A DNA stretch of 64,000 nucleotides from Anaeromyxobacter terrae (GTDB taxonomy: Bacteria; Myxococcota; Myxococcia; Myxococcales; Anaeromyxobacteraceae), in assembly GCF_022690685.1 (NCBI RefSeq), contig NZ_JALCYY010000018.1, positions 1-64,000 of the forward strand. The letters are read 5' to 3'. Below are positions 52,608 through 64,000 of the stretch, piece after piece. Position numbers and translations under genes: made by a program. Positions within the stretch are counted from its first letter, which is position 1, and each line of letters begins with the position of its first letter. The notes beneath the pieces are model-generated. The model saw only the letters and a program-made list of their open reading frames with translations. It was not told where the DNA came from and made no database searches.

Positions 52608-53138
52608 TCACGGAGACGGGCGCGCGCCGCAGGACGGGCACGAGCTGCCGCGGACGAGCGCGCCGCAGCCGCAGACGCGCCCTCCCGGCGAGGCAGGCTC
52701 ACCGCTCGCCCCGGGCGCGACCGGAAGCCGCATCCCGCACTGCCCGCAGATCCGCTCGCCGGGGAGCGCCGGGCTCCGGCAGTAGCGGCAGGTGACGAAC
52801 ACCGGGAGCGGCGTCGGGTCGTCGTCGCCCGTCCCCTGCTGCGCCGTCCGCTCGAGGCCGTCCAGCGCTGGCGCGTCGACGTCCTGCGGGGCAATGCGCG
52901 TCTGCTCGATCTCGAGCGGCGGCGGGGTCACGGCGCCGGCAGCCGTGTGGGCGGTCGGCTCGAGGCCGTCCACGGGGGACGCCTCCGGCGCCGACGTGGC
53001 GGCGTGGCGGGTCGGCTCGAGCCCCTCGAGCGGCGCCAGGCCCGCGGCGAGCTCGGCCTCCGCCGCGAGCGGGTTCCCGCACAGCTCGCACACTCCTCCC
53101 TCGGCCTGGGAGTGGTCGCACACCGGACAGACGATCAT
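52608..53138 (-). CDS. Zinc-ribbon protein with repeated GLEPT-type motif
   Basis: The ATG at 53138 gives 176 residues. An N-terminal CPVC...CELC knuckle pair and, after a linker, CRYC...CGQC and CGC...CPSC pairs make three small zinc ribbons. The Pro/Ala-rich linker (about 35-100) repeats a short motif: LEGLEPTRHAA, VDGLEPTAHTAA, LEIEQTRIA and LDGLERTAQQ. These Thr sites, each after an acidic context, could be phosphorylation targets recognised by FHA domains; this is inference. The end has no other domain. Confidence 0.75.
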   Translation of the reverse strand: MIVCPVCDHSQAEGGVCELCGNPLAAEAELAAGLAPLEGLEPTRHAATSAPEASPVDGLEPTAHTAAGAVTPPPLEIEQTRIAPQDVDAPALDGLERTAQQGTGDDDPTPLPVFVTCRYCRSPALPGERICGQCGMRLPVAPGASGEPASPGGRVCGCGALVRGSSCPSCGARPSP

Positions 53139-53158
53139 CGGCTGACGAGTGTAGCGCA

Positions 53159-53782
53159 TCAGCCGGCGTCGCCGGTGAGCGGCACGAAGCGGACCGGGAT
53201 GAGGTCCGTCGAGGCGTTCGCGCCGTCGTTGCCCTTCTCGACGGCGCGCAGCACCTGCCAGTCCGGCGCCTCGCCCACCGGGAGCACCATCCGGCCGCCG
53301 GGGGCGAGCTGCGCGACCAGCGCGGGCGGCACCTCGGAGGCGGCGGCGGTCACGATGATCCGGTCGAAGGGCGCGGCCTCCGGCCAGCCCGCCCCACCGT
53401 CGCCGGTGCGGAGGCGGACGTTCCCGAGCCCGAGCGTGCCGAGCAGGATCTCTCTCGCGCGATCCGCGAGCGTCGGGACGATCTCGATCGAGAACACCTC
53501 CGCCGCGAGTCGCGCGAGGATCGCCGTCTGGTATCCGGAGCCGGTCCCGACCTCGAGCACGCGCTCGCGGCCGGCGAGGCGGAGCTGCTCCGTCATGTAG
53601 GCGACCACGAACGGCTGGGAGATGGTCTGCCCGAAGCCGATGGGCAACGGGTGATCGGCGTCCGCCGAGCGGCGGAGGTGCGGGGGCACGAACAGCTCGC
53701 GCGGCACCTCGGCGACGGCGCGCAGGACCGCGGGATCGCGGATGCCCATCGCCTCGAGGGCGCGCGACAGGTCGGCGCTCAC
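53159..53782 (-). CDS. pcm: Protein-L-isoaspartate O-methyltransferase
   Basis: Repairs isoaspartyl residues using S-adenosylmethionine. The motif I is VLEVGTGSGYQTAILARL (about 95-112), with the N-terminal PIGFGQTISQPFVVAYM typical of the family and FDRIIVTAAASEVP for the later motif. At 207 residues it has standard length. It is 49 bases from recG on the minus strand. Confidence 0.93.
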   Translation of the reverse strand: MSADLSRALEAMGIRDPAVLRAVAEVPRELFVPPHLRRSADADHPLPIGFGQTISQPFVVAYMTEQLRLAGRERVLEVGTGSGYQTAILARLAAEVFSIEIVPTLADRAREILLGTLGLGNVRLRTGDGGAGWPEAAPFDRIIVTAAASEVPPALVAQLAPGGRMVLPVGEAPDWQVLRAVEKGNDGANASTDLIPVRFVPLTGDAG

Positions 53783-53831
53783 TCCCTCATCCTAGGCCCG
53801 GGTGGCGCGCGCGGAGACGCTCCGCGGCCGG

Positions 53832-56516
53832 TCACCCGATCTGCGCGAGCGAGAGCCGCTCGGACCAGCGCTCCCCGAGCGCCTCGGCGGCCGCCCGGTG
53901 CTCGGGACGGCGGAGCTCTGGGTCGGCGTCGACGAGGGAGAACGCGTCCTCGCGCGCTTCCTCCAGGATGGCCTCGTCGCGGTAGAGGTCGGCGACCTCG
54001 AAGAGCTTCTGGCCCGACTGGCGCGTGCCGAGGAGCTCGCCGGGGCCGCGGATGCGCAGGTCAACGCGCGCGATCTCGAACCCGTCCTGCGTCTCCTCCA
54101 TCGCGTGGAGCCGCTCGCGCGCCTCGTCCCCCACCCGCTTGAAGTGCGCGATGAGGAGGCAGTGGCTCCGCGCTGCGCCGCGACCGACCCGCCCGCGGAG
54201 CTGGTGGAGCTGGGAGAGACCGAACCGCTCCGCGTGCTCCACGATCATCACGCTCGCGTTCGGCACGTCCACGCCGACCTCGATCACGGTGGTCGCGACG
54301 AGCACACGGATCGCGCCCGCCCGGAAGCGGTCCATCACGGCCTGCTTCTCGTCGGCCTTCAGCTTGCCGTGGAGGAGCCCCACCTCGTGGCCGGCGAAGA
54401 CGCGGCGCAGCTCCTCCGCGCCGGTCGTCGCGTCGGCGAGGTCGGTCTTCTCGGACTCGGCGACGAGCGGGTAGACGACGTACACCTGCCGTCCCGCCTC
54501 GAGCTCCCGCCGCGCGAGCTCGTACGCCGCCCGGCGCTGCGAGTCGCCGTAGACCTTGGTCGCGACGGGCGTTCGGCCCGGGGGCAGCTCGCCGATCTTC
54601 GACTGGTCGAGGTCGCCGTAGAACGCGAGGGCGAGCGTGCGCGGGATCGGCGTCGCCGTCATCACGAGCACGTCCGGGCGCCGCCCCTTCCCGATGAGCT
54701 TCGCGCGCTGCAGCACGCCGAAGCGGTGCTGCTCGTCGACCACAACGAGGCCGAGGCGGTCGAACCCGACGTCCTGCTCGAGGAGCGCGTGCGTCCCCAC
54801 GGCGATCCGCGCGGTCCCGTCGGCCACCCTGGCGCGCGTCTCCTTCTGCCCCTTGCCACGCGCGGCGGCCGCGACGAGCGCGACCTCGATGCCGGTCCCC
54901 GCGAGCCATCCCGCGAGCGTGCGCGCGTGCTGCTCGGCGAGGATCTCCGTCGGGACCATGAGGGCGGCCTGGTGGCCGGAGCGGACGGCGAGCATCATCG
55001 CCGCGAACGCGACGGCGGTCTTGCCGCTCCCCACGTCGCCCTGCAGCAGCCGGTTCATCGGCTCGGGCCGGCCCATGTCGCGGGCGATCTCGTCGAGCGC
55101 GCGGGCCTGCGCGCCGGTGAGCTGGAACGGGAGCAGCGCGAGCGCGCGCGCGATGGCCGCCGGCGAGGCGTCGAAGGCGATGCCCGGCTCGGTGCGCACG
55201 CCCCGCCGGCGCAGCGCGAGCGCGAGCTGCAGGAAGAAGAGCTCCTCGAACACGAGCCGGCGGAAGCCGGGCGTGGCCCGCTCCGCCGCTAGCGCGAGGT
55301 CGGTGCCGGGCGTCGGGAAGTGCGCGTCGTGCAGCGCCACGGCGCGCGAGACGAGCTCCCGGCGCGCACGGACCGCGGGCGGCAGGTCGTCCACGACGAG
55401 CGGGGCGTGCTCGTCCACGAGCCGCTTCACGAGCTTGCGCAGCGCCGGGTGCTGGTAGTCGGCGGGGCCGGCGTAGATGGGGACGATGCGTCCGAAGCTC
55501 GCCGAGTCGCCCGCCGCGAGCTTCTCGACCTCGGGCTGGCTCATCTGGAACCGGCGGCCGAAGCCCTCGGTCACCTTGCCGGAGCAGAGGAGCCCCTCGC
55601 CGGCCGCGAACTGGCGCAGCCGCCACGGCGGCGGGTTGAAGAACACGAGCTCGAGCGCGCCGGACGCGTCCGAGACCCCGACCTTGAGGAGCGGCCGCCC
55701 GTTGCGCATGCGCTGCACGCGGACGTGCTTCACCGTGCCGAGCACGATTCCCTCGTCGCCGGCGCGCAGCTCCGCGATGCGCCGGACGTGGGTGCGATCC
55801 TGGTAGCCCTTCGGGAAGAACTCGAGCGCCTGCTCCACGGTGGCGCGCCCGCGCTCCTCGAGCTGCGCGCGGGTCGCCGGGTGGACGCGAGGCAGCGAGG
55901 CGAGCGGCATCGCGAGCTGCTTGCGGCGGGCGGCGCGCTCCTCCGGCGAGCGCGGCGGGGGAGCCTCGGTCCAGCGGTCGATGACCGGAGTGGGAGGGGT
56001 CGGCGCGGTCGGGCTCGAGCTCGAGCTCGCGTTCGGGGTCGCGGTCGGGGTCGCGGTCGGGGTCCGGGTCGCGGTCGCGGTCGAGGTCGAGGTCGTCGCG
56101 GTCGATGTCGGGGCCACGGGCGCGGCCGCGGTCCTCCTCCCCCCACCGAGCTCGGTCCGCCCGAGCCTCGCGACCTCGCGCAGCTCGTCCGGCACGGGGA
56201 TGAGCGCGGAGAGCCCCCCTGCGATGCGCGCGAGGGAGGCGCGGCGACCCTCCGCGGGGAGCGCGTCGAAGCCGTCGGCCTCGGCGGCGAGCCGCTGCAG
56301 GGCGGGCGTGTCGGGGGCGCCCGCGGCGCGGGCGCGCGCGATGGCGCCGCGCGCCAGCTCGCCGAACCCCTTGAGGCGGGGCGCGCCGGCGAAGCCGTCC
56401 TTGACCGCGAAGCGCAGCGGGGGCACGAGCGCCGCGAGCGCCTGCTGCGCGGCGGCGAGGCCGGGGACGGACTCCCCGGCGGCGGGCGCATCGCCCTGGC
56501 GGCCCCTCCGCTCCAC
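53832..56516 (-). CDS. recG: ATP-dependent DNA helicase RecG with N-terminal extension
   Basis: Branch-migrating helicase for replication-fork rescue. From a GTG start it has 894 residues. An Ala-rich helical part (about 1-130) and a Thr/Ala/Pro/Ser linker (about 135-180) precede the wedge/OB domain (about 205-380). The helicase domains follow (about 420-830) with Walker A GDVGSGKTAVA, the DExH motif VVDEQHRFG and QLRGRVGRG. E. coli RecG has 693 residues. The linker is encoded by a hexamer repeat. Confidence 0.93.
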   Translation of the reverse strand: MERRGRQGDAPAAGESVPGLAAAQQALAALVPPLRFAVKDGFAGAPRLKGFGELARGAIARARAAGAPDTPALQRLAAEADGFDALPAEGRRASLARIAGGLSALIPVPDELREVARLGRTELGGGRRTAAAPVAPTSTATTSTSTATATRTPTATPTATPNASSSSSPTAPTPPTPVIDRWTEAPPPRSPEERAARRKQLAMPLASLPRVHPATRAQLEERGRATVEQALEFFPKGYQDRTHVRRIAELRAGDEGIVLGTVKHVRVQRMRNGRPLLKVGVSDASGALELVFFNPPPWRLRQFAAGEGLLCSGKVTEGFGRRFQMSQPEVEKLAAGDSASFGRIVPIYAGPADYQHPALRKLVKRLVDEHAPLVVDDLPPAVRARRELVSRAVALHDAHFPTPGTDLALAAERATPGFRRLVFEELFFLQLALALRRRGVRTEPGIAFDASPAAIARALALLPFQLTGAQARALDEIARDMGRPEPMNRLLQGDVGSGKTAVAFAAMMLAVRSGHQAALMVPTEILAEQHARTLAGWLAGTGIEVALVAAAARGKGQKETRARVADGTARIAVGTHALLEQDVGFDRLGLVVVDEQHRFGVLQRAKLIGKGRRPDVLVMTATPIPRTLALAFYGDLDQSKIGELPPGRTPVATKVYGDSQRRAAYELARRELEAGRQVYVVYPLVAESEKTDLADATTGAEELRRVFAGHEVGLLHGKLKADEKQAVMDRFRAGAIRVLVATTVIEVGVDVPNASVMIVEHAERFGLSQLHQLRGRVGRGAARSHCLLIAHFKRVGDEARERLHAMEETQDGFEIARVDLRIRGPGELLGTRQSGQKLFEVADLYRDEAILEEAREDAFSLVDADPELRRPEHRAAAEALGERWSERLSLAQIG
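56036..56108 (-). repeat. Hexanucleotide repeat encoding the RecG linker
   Basis: About ten GGTCGS-type units (plus strand) encode TA, TP, TS and TR dipeptides. Being six bases long, gain or loss of a unit keeps the reading frame. Confidence 0.8.
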
Positions 56517-56543
56517 GGGGGCGAGGCTACCAGCGCGGTCCGA

Positions 56544-57050
56544 CTACTCGCCGGACTCGGCCGGGAGCTCCTCCTCGATGAACGCGATGGACTGGATCTC
56601 GTACTCCTTCTCGCCGCCGGGGGTGCGCACCGTCACGGTGTCCCCCTCCTCGCGGCCGATGAGCGCGCGGGCGATGGGGCTCGTGACCGAGATCCGGCCC
56701 TGCTTCAGGTCGGCCTCGAGCTCGCCGACGATCCGGTAGGTCACCTGATCGCCGGAGTCGGATTCCTCGAGCGCCACGGTCGCGCCGAACACCACGCGGT
56801 CCCCGACGTGCTTCGAGACGTCGATGACCTCGGCGCTGGCGATCCAGTGCTCGACCTGCAGGATGCGACCCTCGATGTGGCTCTGCTTCTCCTTGGCCGC
56901 GTGGTACTCCGCGTTCTCGGAGAGATCGCCGTGGGACCGCGCCTCGGCGATCTCCTTCACGATCTTCGGGCGCTCGACGTTCTTCAGGCGCTTGAGCTCC
57001 TCCTTGAGCCGGAGGAGGCCGCCCTTCGTCATGGGGACGCGCTCGGACAT
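56544..57050 (-). CDS. greA: Transcription elongation factor GreA
   Basis: Rescues backtracked RNA polymerase. The coiled-coil N-terminal half (about 1-80) has MTKGGLLRLKEEL and SHGDLSENAEYHAAKEKQ; the acidic tip residues (DLSENAEY) are those that reach the active site. The C-terminal FKBP-like half ends with SPIARALIGREEGDTV. At 168 residues it has normal length. GGAAGG precedes the ATG. carB is upstream on the same strand, separated by a terminator. Confidence 0.95.
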   Translation of the reverse strand: MSERVPMTKGGLLRLKEELKRLKNVERPKIVKEIAEARSHGDLSENAEYHAAKEKQSHIEGRILQVEHWIASAEVIDVSKHVGDRVVFGATVALEESDSGDQVTYRIVGELEADLKQGRISVTSPIARALIGREEGDTVTVRTPGGEKEYEIQSIAFIEEELPAESGE

Positions 57051-57062
57051 CTTCCACCTTCC

Positions 57063-57105
57063 GAAAAAATGACTGCGGCCGGCCCGAGAAGCCCGGGGCG
57101 GCCGC
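57063..57105 (-). terminator. Intrinsic terminator of carB
   Basis: On the minus strand GCGGCCGCCCCG and CGGGCCGGCCGC form a long GC stem, followed by AGTCATTTTTT. It lies between the carB stop and the greA ATG, so greA should have its own promoter or depend on read-through. Confidence 0.8.
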
Positions 57106-57141
57106 TTCCAGACCTTTCAGTAGAGCGCCCGGGGCTTGCTG

Positions 57142-60393
<3,252 letters not shown>

Positions 60394-60502
60394 ATGGGGC
60401 CGGGAACCTAGCACACCTCGGGCCGACCTCGACACGGCCGGCGACCCCCCTCGGCGCACGCCGGCGGAGCGCCGCCCGGCGTCCCCCGGGCGACCGCGGC
60501 CC

Positions 60503-60955
60503 CTAGGCGCCGAGGCGGGCCGCGGCCTCGCGCTCGCGGGCGGCGAGGAGCGCCGCGAGCAGCGCGCGGACCTTCGGGAAGCGCTCGGCCAGCACCGCCA
60601 CGATGGGCGTCGGGAAGCCGACCGCCGTCAGCTCCGTGCGGGCGACGAGCGACCAGGCGCGCGACGACCCGCCGAGCACCCGGGGCGCGCCGAAGAAGGC
60701 CCCGCGCTCGAGCGTCGACACGTCCGCCGGGCCTGCCGGCGTCCCGGCGCACGCCACCGCGGTCCCCTCGACGACGAGGAAGACGCCCTCCCCGCCCTCC
60801 CCGCTGACGAGCTCGCCGGGCGCAAAGGTCACGAGCTGCGCGACCAGGAGCAGGTCGCGACGCGCCGAGTCGTCGAGCGATCGGAAGAGGGGGCTCGACT
60901 CCACGAACGCCGTCGTGGCCAGGTCCCCCCATACCTCTCGCGGCCCGGTCGCCAT
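60503..60955 (-). CDS. Cyclic-nucleotide-binding-domain protein, phosphate-binding cassette degenerate
   Basis: A 150-residue single cNMP-binding beta-roll: [17 protein letters not shown], then [21 protein letters not shown], and [13 protein letters not shown]. In true cAMP binders the cassette reads GE...RxA; here the Glu position is Ala ([15 protein letters not shown]), so cyclic-nucleotide binding is doubtful. No HTH or other domain is attached. It lies 109 bases from carB and the pair could be co-transcribed. Confidence 0.8.
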   Translation of the reverse strand: MATGPREVWGDLATTAFVESSPLFRSLDDSARRDLLLVAQLVTFAPGELVSGEGGEGVFLVVEGTAVACAGTPAGPADVSTLERGAFFGAPRVLGGSSRAWSLVARTELTAVGFPTPIVAVLAERFPKVRALLAALLAAREREAAARLGA

Positions 60956-60981
60956 GCGCGGCCGGACGCTACCACGAAGAG

Positions 60982-61019
60982 ACGACGCCCCGCGCGGCGC
61001 GGAGCCGGCGGGGCGTCGT
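60982..61019. terminator. GC-rich hairpin, family member A
   Basis: ACGACGCCCCGC (60982-60993) and GCGGGGCGTCGT (61008-61019) are perfect 12-bp arms. The sequence is highly similar to the hairpin at 61747. It lies past the stop of the beta-barrel gene; no U-tract follows, so termination is not proven. Confidence 0.55.
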
Positions 61020-61088
61020 GACCCTCGGTGCGCCCCATCCCGCGGGGCGCGTCGCGGCTGCGGCGGCGATGGGCCGCGCGCGGCCGGG

Positions 61089-61607
61089 CTAGAAGTAGAA
61101 CCGGAGGAAGGCGAGGCCCGTCGTGAACACGCCCGAGCTGTCCCCGGAGGCGTCGGAGTCGGAGCGGAAGCCGAGCTGCGCCTCGGCGCCGAGGGAGAAG
61201 TTCGTCGTGAGGTAGTGCTCGCCGCCGATCGCCGCGGCGAGGATGACGTCAGTGCCGCTGTGGTCGTTGACGCCGTCGTCGACGCTCGCGAAGTTGAGCT
61301 TTAGCCGGCCGCCCATGTAGAGGTCGAAGGGGGCGGCGAGGCGCTGGACGTAGAAGAGGCCGACGCCCACCGTGACGTCGCTCCGGTCGGGCTGAGCCGC
61401 CGGACGGTCCTGCGTCAGCACCCCGAGCGACGGTTCGATGCGAAGCGTCGGGGCGACCGAGATGGGCGCGTAGACCTCGATCGTCCGCGAGCCGGCGCCC
61501 TCCAGCGGGACGATGGAGATGCCGAGGCCGAAGGGCCGGCGCGCTTCCTGCGCGTGGGCGGCGGCGGAGAGCGCGAGGGCGGCGAGGGCGAACACGAGCT
61601 TCTTCAT
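61089..61607 (-). CDS. Small outer-membrane beta-barrel protein
   Basis: A 172-residue protein with a signal peptide (MKKLVFALAALALSAAAHAQ). The mature part alternates polar and hydrophobic residues in beta strands (DVTVGVGLFYVQRL, FDLYMGGRLKLNF, DVILAAAIGGEHYL, GLAFLRFYF). It ends in Phe, as outer-membrane barrels do. It resembles small OmpX/opacity-like barrels and has no other motif. Role unknown. Confidence 0.8.
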   Translation of the reverse strand: MKKLVFALAALALSAAAHAQEARRPFGLGISIVPLEGAGSRTIEVYAPISVAPTLRIEPSLGVLTQDRPAAQPDRSDVTVGVGLFYVQRLAAPFDLYMGGRLKLNFASVDDGVNDHSGTDVILAAAIGGEHYLTTNFSLGAEAQLGFRSDSDASGDSSGVFTTGLAFLRFYF

Positions 61608-61746
61608 GAGGCTCCTTTCCTTTCACGCACGCTCGGTGCGTCGTGGACTCGCCGGACTGTAGTCCCGGACGACGAGGCGCCGAAGAAAAGGGCCGTGCGC
61701 GGCGAGACGCCGCGCCGGTGCGTTACGCGGCGGGCGTCGAGACGGA

Positions 61747-61780
61747 GACGCCCCGCGCGGCGCGAGGCCGGCGGGGCGTC
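61747..61780. terminator. GC-rich hairpin, family member B
   Basis: GACGCCCCGC (61747-61756) and GCGGGGCGTC (61771-61780) are perfect 10-bp arms, with nearly the same loop as the hairpin at 60982. It lies just past the stop of the aminotransferase gene. Confidence 0.55.
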
Positions 61781-61802
61781 GAGAGGCGCGGAGCGCGCGA
61801 TC

Positions 61803-63005
61803 TTACTCGAGGCTCTTCGCCATCTCGGCGATGCGATCGCAGCCCTTGTCGATCTGCTCCATCGACGTCGCGAACGAGAGCCGCATGTACCCGGGCGCGC
61901 CGAAGGCCGAGCCGGGGACGGCCGCGACGAGGTGCTTCTCGAGGAGGAGGTCGATGAGCTTGCCGTCCGTGCCGAGCGGCCCGGTCGCGCCGGGCGCCTT
62001 GCGCGAGAGGAGCGCGCTCACGTCGGGGAAGGCGTAGAACGCGCCGCCCGGATCGAAGCAGCGGACGCCCGGGATGGCGTTGAGGCGCGCGACGATGTGC
62101 TTGCGCCGCTCGTCGAACGTCTTGCGCATCTTCTCGACCTCCTCGTCCACGCCGGGCAGCGTGAGCGCGCCGAGCGCCGCCTTCTGGGAGATCGAGGCGG
62201 GGTTCGAGGTCGAGTTGTCCTGGAGCTTCTGCATCGCGGAGATGAGCGCCTGCGGGCCCGCGGTCCAGCCGATGCGCCAGCCGGTCATCGAGTACGTCTT
62301 CGACGCGCCGTTCACGAGCGCGACCTGGGGCTGGAGCGAGGGATCGAGGTCGAGGACGTTCTCGAAGCGGCCCTTGTAGACGAGCTTGTCGTAGATGTCG
62401 TCGGAGACGATCAGGATCTCCGTGCCCTTCACCGCGGCGATGACCGTCTCGAGCGTACGCCGCGAGAGCATCGCGCCCGTGGGGTTCGACGGGCTGTTCA
62501 CGATGATCGCCTTCGTCCGCGGCGTGATGGCCTTCTTGATCTGCTCCGGCGCCGGGTCGAAGCCCGTGTCCATCGTGGTCTCGACGAGCACCGGGACGCC
62601 GCCCGCGACGCGGACCATGTCGGCGTACGAGACCCAGAACGGCGTGAAGATGACGACCTCGTCGCCCTCGTTCAGCAGCGCCTGGAACAGGTTGTAGAGG
62701 GCGTGCTTGCCGCCGCAGGAGACGAGCACCTCGGTCGCCTTGTAGGTGACCCGGTGCTCCTTCTGGATCTTCGCGGCGATCGCCTCGCGCAGCTCCGGGA
62801 TGCCGTTCGTGGGCGTGTACTTCGTGAAGCCCTGGTCGATCGCCTTCTTCGCCGCGTCCTTGATGACCGCGGGCGTGTCGAAGTCGGGCTCGCCGGCGCC
62901 GAAGCCGACGACGTCGATGCCCTTCTGCTTCATCTCCCGGGCCTTGGCGGTGATGGCCAGGGTCGGCGACGGCTTCACGGCATCGAGGCGCTTCGCGAGC
63001 TTCAT
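61803..63005 (-). CDS. aspC: Aspartate aminotransferase-type PLP enzyme
   Basis: Class I aminotransferase of 400 residues, from ATG 63005 with GAGGAG upstream. VVGFGAGEPDFDTP, VNSPSNPTGAML, IYDKLVYKG and GASKTYSMTGWRIGW (PLP Lys) are typical of the aspartate/prephenate aminotransferase I-beta group. The name aspC is used loosely; prephenate use is also possible. It is 109 bases from coaD. Confidence 0.9.
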   Translation of the reverse strand: MKLAKRLDAVKPSPTLAITAKAREMKQKGIDVVGFGAGEPDFDTPAVIKDAAKKAIDQGFTKYTPTNGIPELREAIAAKIQKEHRVTYKATEVLVSCGGKHALYNLFQALLNEGDEVVIFTPFWVSYADMVRVAGGVPVLVETTMDTGFDPAPEQIKKAITPRTKAIIVNSPSNPTGAMLSRRTLETVIAAVKGTEILIVSDDIYDKLVYKGRFENVLDLDPSLQPQVALVNGASKTYSMTGWRIGWTAGPQALISAMQKLQDNSTSNPASISQKAALGALTLPGVDEEVEKMRKTFDERRKHIVARLNAIPGVRCFDPGGAFYAFPDVSALLSRKAPGATGPLGTDGKLIDLLLEKHLVAAVPGSAFGAPGYMRLSFATSMEQIDKGCDRIAEMAKSLE

Positions 63006-63114
63006 GATCGGTGTCTCCTCGGGCGAGGTGTCGTGGCCGCCCACCGGGGCGGCCAAAGGGCCGAGGATAGCAGAACCGATGTGTGCAACGCGCCCCGAAC
63101 GCGGGAGCGGACGG

Positions 63115-63612
63115 CTAGCGGCGCCCCGGGGTGCCGAGCTTGCGCCGGAGCCCCTCCGCCACGTTGGGCGGGACGAGGCCGGAGACGTCGCCGCCGAAGG
63201 TGGCAACCTCGCGCACGAGCTGCGCCGAGACGAAGAAGTAGTCCTCGCCGGTCATGACGAAGACCGCCTCGAACTCGGGCAGGAGCTTGCGGTTCATGTT
63301 GGCGAGCTGGAACTCGTACTCGAAATCCGAGACCGCCCGGAGCCCGCGGATGACGGTGTAGACGCCCTTCGAGCGCACGTAGTCCACGAGGAGCGCGTTG
63401 AAGGAGTCCACCTCCACGCGCGGGTCGTCCCCGACCGCCTCGGAGATGAGCGCCATGCGCTCCTCCGCCGTGAACAGCGGCGACTTCTGGGGGTTGTTCG
63501 CCACCGCCACGATCAGCCGATCGAACACCTTGAGGCCGCGGTTGATGATGGCCAGGTGACCGTTCGTGAGCGGGTCGAACGAGCCGGGGTAGATGGCGGT
63601 GCGACGAGGCAT
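63115..63612 (-). CDS. coaD: Phosphopantetheine adenylyltransferase
   Basis: Transfers AMP to 4'-phosphopantetheine in CoA synthesis. The nucleotidyltransferase motif [10 protein letters not shown] (about 10-19) and the loop [17 protein letters not shown] are clear. At 165 residues it has the normal length. rsmD lies 18 bases upstream on the same strand, a pairing common in bacteria. Confidence 0.95.
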   Translation of the reverse strand: MPRRTAIYPGSFDPLTNGHLAIINRGLKVFDRLIVAVANNPQKSPLFTAEERMALISEAVGDDPRVEVDSFNALLVDYVRSKGVYTVIRGLRAVSDFEYEFQLANMNRKLLPEFEAVFVMTGEDYFFVSAQLVREVATFGGDVSGLVPPNVAEGLRRKLGTPGRR

Positions 63613-63630
63613 GCGGGCGCGGAGTATCCC

Positions 63631-64000
63631 TCACTCCCTCACGTAGATCGAGATCCCGGTACCACCGTAGTGACGCCGGTCCGCGAGCGCGAGCCCGCCG
63701 ACGCGATCCGGCGGTGGACGCCGCGCGTCATGCTCCGCGACGGCGCGGGCGCCCGGCGCGAGGCACCCCTCGGCGAGCGCGAGCGCCGCCTCCGGACCCT
63801 CCGCGTACGGCGGATCGACGAAGGCGAGCGCGAAGTGGCCCCGCGGCAGGCGCGGGACGACCTCCTCGACCCGCCCGCGGCGGACGTCGACCCGCCCCGC
63901 GAGCCCGCACGCCGCGGCGTTCCGGGCGATGAGCTCCGCCGCCGCGCGGTCCGCCTCGACGCAGACGGCACGGGCGCAGCCGCGGGAGAGCGCCTCGAGG
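63631..64000 (-). CDS. rsmD: 16S rRNA guanine-N2 methyltransferase RsmD, N-terminus outside window
   Basis: The last 123 codons of a frame that is open to the right edge. The catalytic AFVDPPYAEGP (DPPY) motif and the C-terminal end HYGGTGISIYVRE fit RsmD, which methylates G966 of 16S rRNA. The N-terminal SAM-binding motifs lie beyond the window. It precedes coaD by 18 bases. Confidence 0.88.
   Translation of the reverse strand, partial: LEALSRGCARAVCVEADRAAAELIARNAAACGLAGRVDVRRGRVEEVVPRLPRGHFALAFVDPPYAEGPEAALALAEGCLAPGARAVAEHDARRPPPDRVGGLALADRRHYGGTGISIYVRE

Overview
The window is a very GC-rich chromosomal segment with strong G/C bias at third codon positions. Its gene set points to a myxobacterium, most like Anaeromyxobacter. 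It has PpcA-type triheme cytochromes c7, a Ser/Thr protein kinase encoded beside an FHA-GAF-sigma54 activator, KGG-repeat stress proteins with a RimK-type ligase, many HEAT, PEGA and zinc-ribbon proteins, and 3-4 bp start/stop overlaps. The genus is an inference from gene content; there is no rRNA, tRNA, CRISPR array, transposase or prophage to test it with.

Layout. 1-4.0 kb: the 3' part of an STN/bactofilin-like membrane protein, a repeat-filled intergenic stretch and a HEAT-repeat lipoprotein. 4.0-10.7 kb (minus): rluB, scpB, scpA, trpS, a site-2-protease relative, xerD and a Sua5/YciO protein. 10.8-12.4 kb: two KGG-repeat proteins and a RimK-type ATP-grasp ligase. 12.6-17.3 kb: glnD and an AMIN/amidase_3 protein. 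17.4-19.1 kb (plus): elbB and two tandem triheme cytochromes, each cytochrome with its own intrinsic terminator. 19.1-25.4 kb: mutS, a UbiB-family kinase, a membrane protein and lexA with a candidate operator.

25.8-30.1 kb (minus) is a tightly packed set of four little-known genes. They encode a degenerate histidine-kinase-like protein lacking its phospho-acceptor His, a metallophosphoesterase with no ATG/GTG/TTG start, a membrane-anchored protein of unknown family, and a coiled-coil protein ending in a RelE/ParE-like domain. This is the best candidate for an undescribed system in the window. 30.5-34.1 kb: lon and a sugar-epimerase-like protein. 34.2-39.5 kb: a translationally coupled signalling cassette (Ser/Thr kinase with PEGA repeats, TPR-like protein, FHA-GAF-sigma54 activator, lipoprotein).

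39.5-47.8 kb: two small genes, an AT-richer intergenic island, mutL, an acyltransferase, pgi, a stearoyl-CoA-type desaturase, a hypothetical protein and a molybdopterin-fold/cytochrome c lipoprotein. 47.8-53.8 kb: a small unknown, a CinA-like protein, tmk with a P-loop Lys-to-Thr change, an aminotransferase with thrC, a zinc-ribbon protein and pcm. 53.8-64 kb (minus): recG, greA, carB, a degenerate cNMP-domain protein, a small beta-barrel, an aspartate aminotransferase, coaD and the 3' part of rsmD, which runs off the window.

Most of the content is housekeeping: chromosome segregation (scpAB, xerD), repair (mutS, mutL, recG, lexA), proteostasis (lon) and metabolism. Several dispersed hairpin-forming intergenic repeats and in-frame hexanucleotide repeats lie between and inside the genes.
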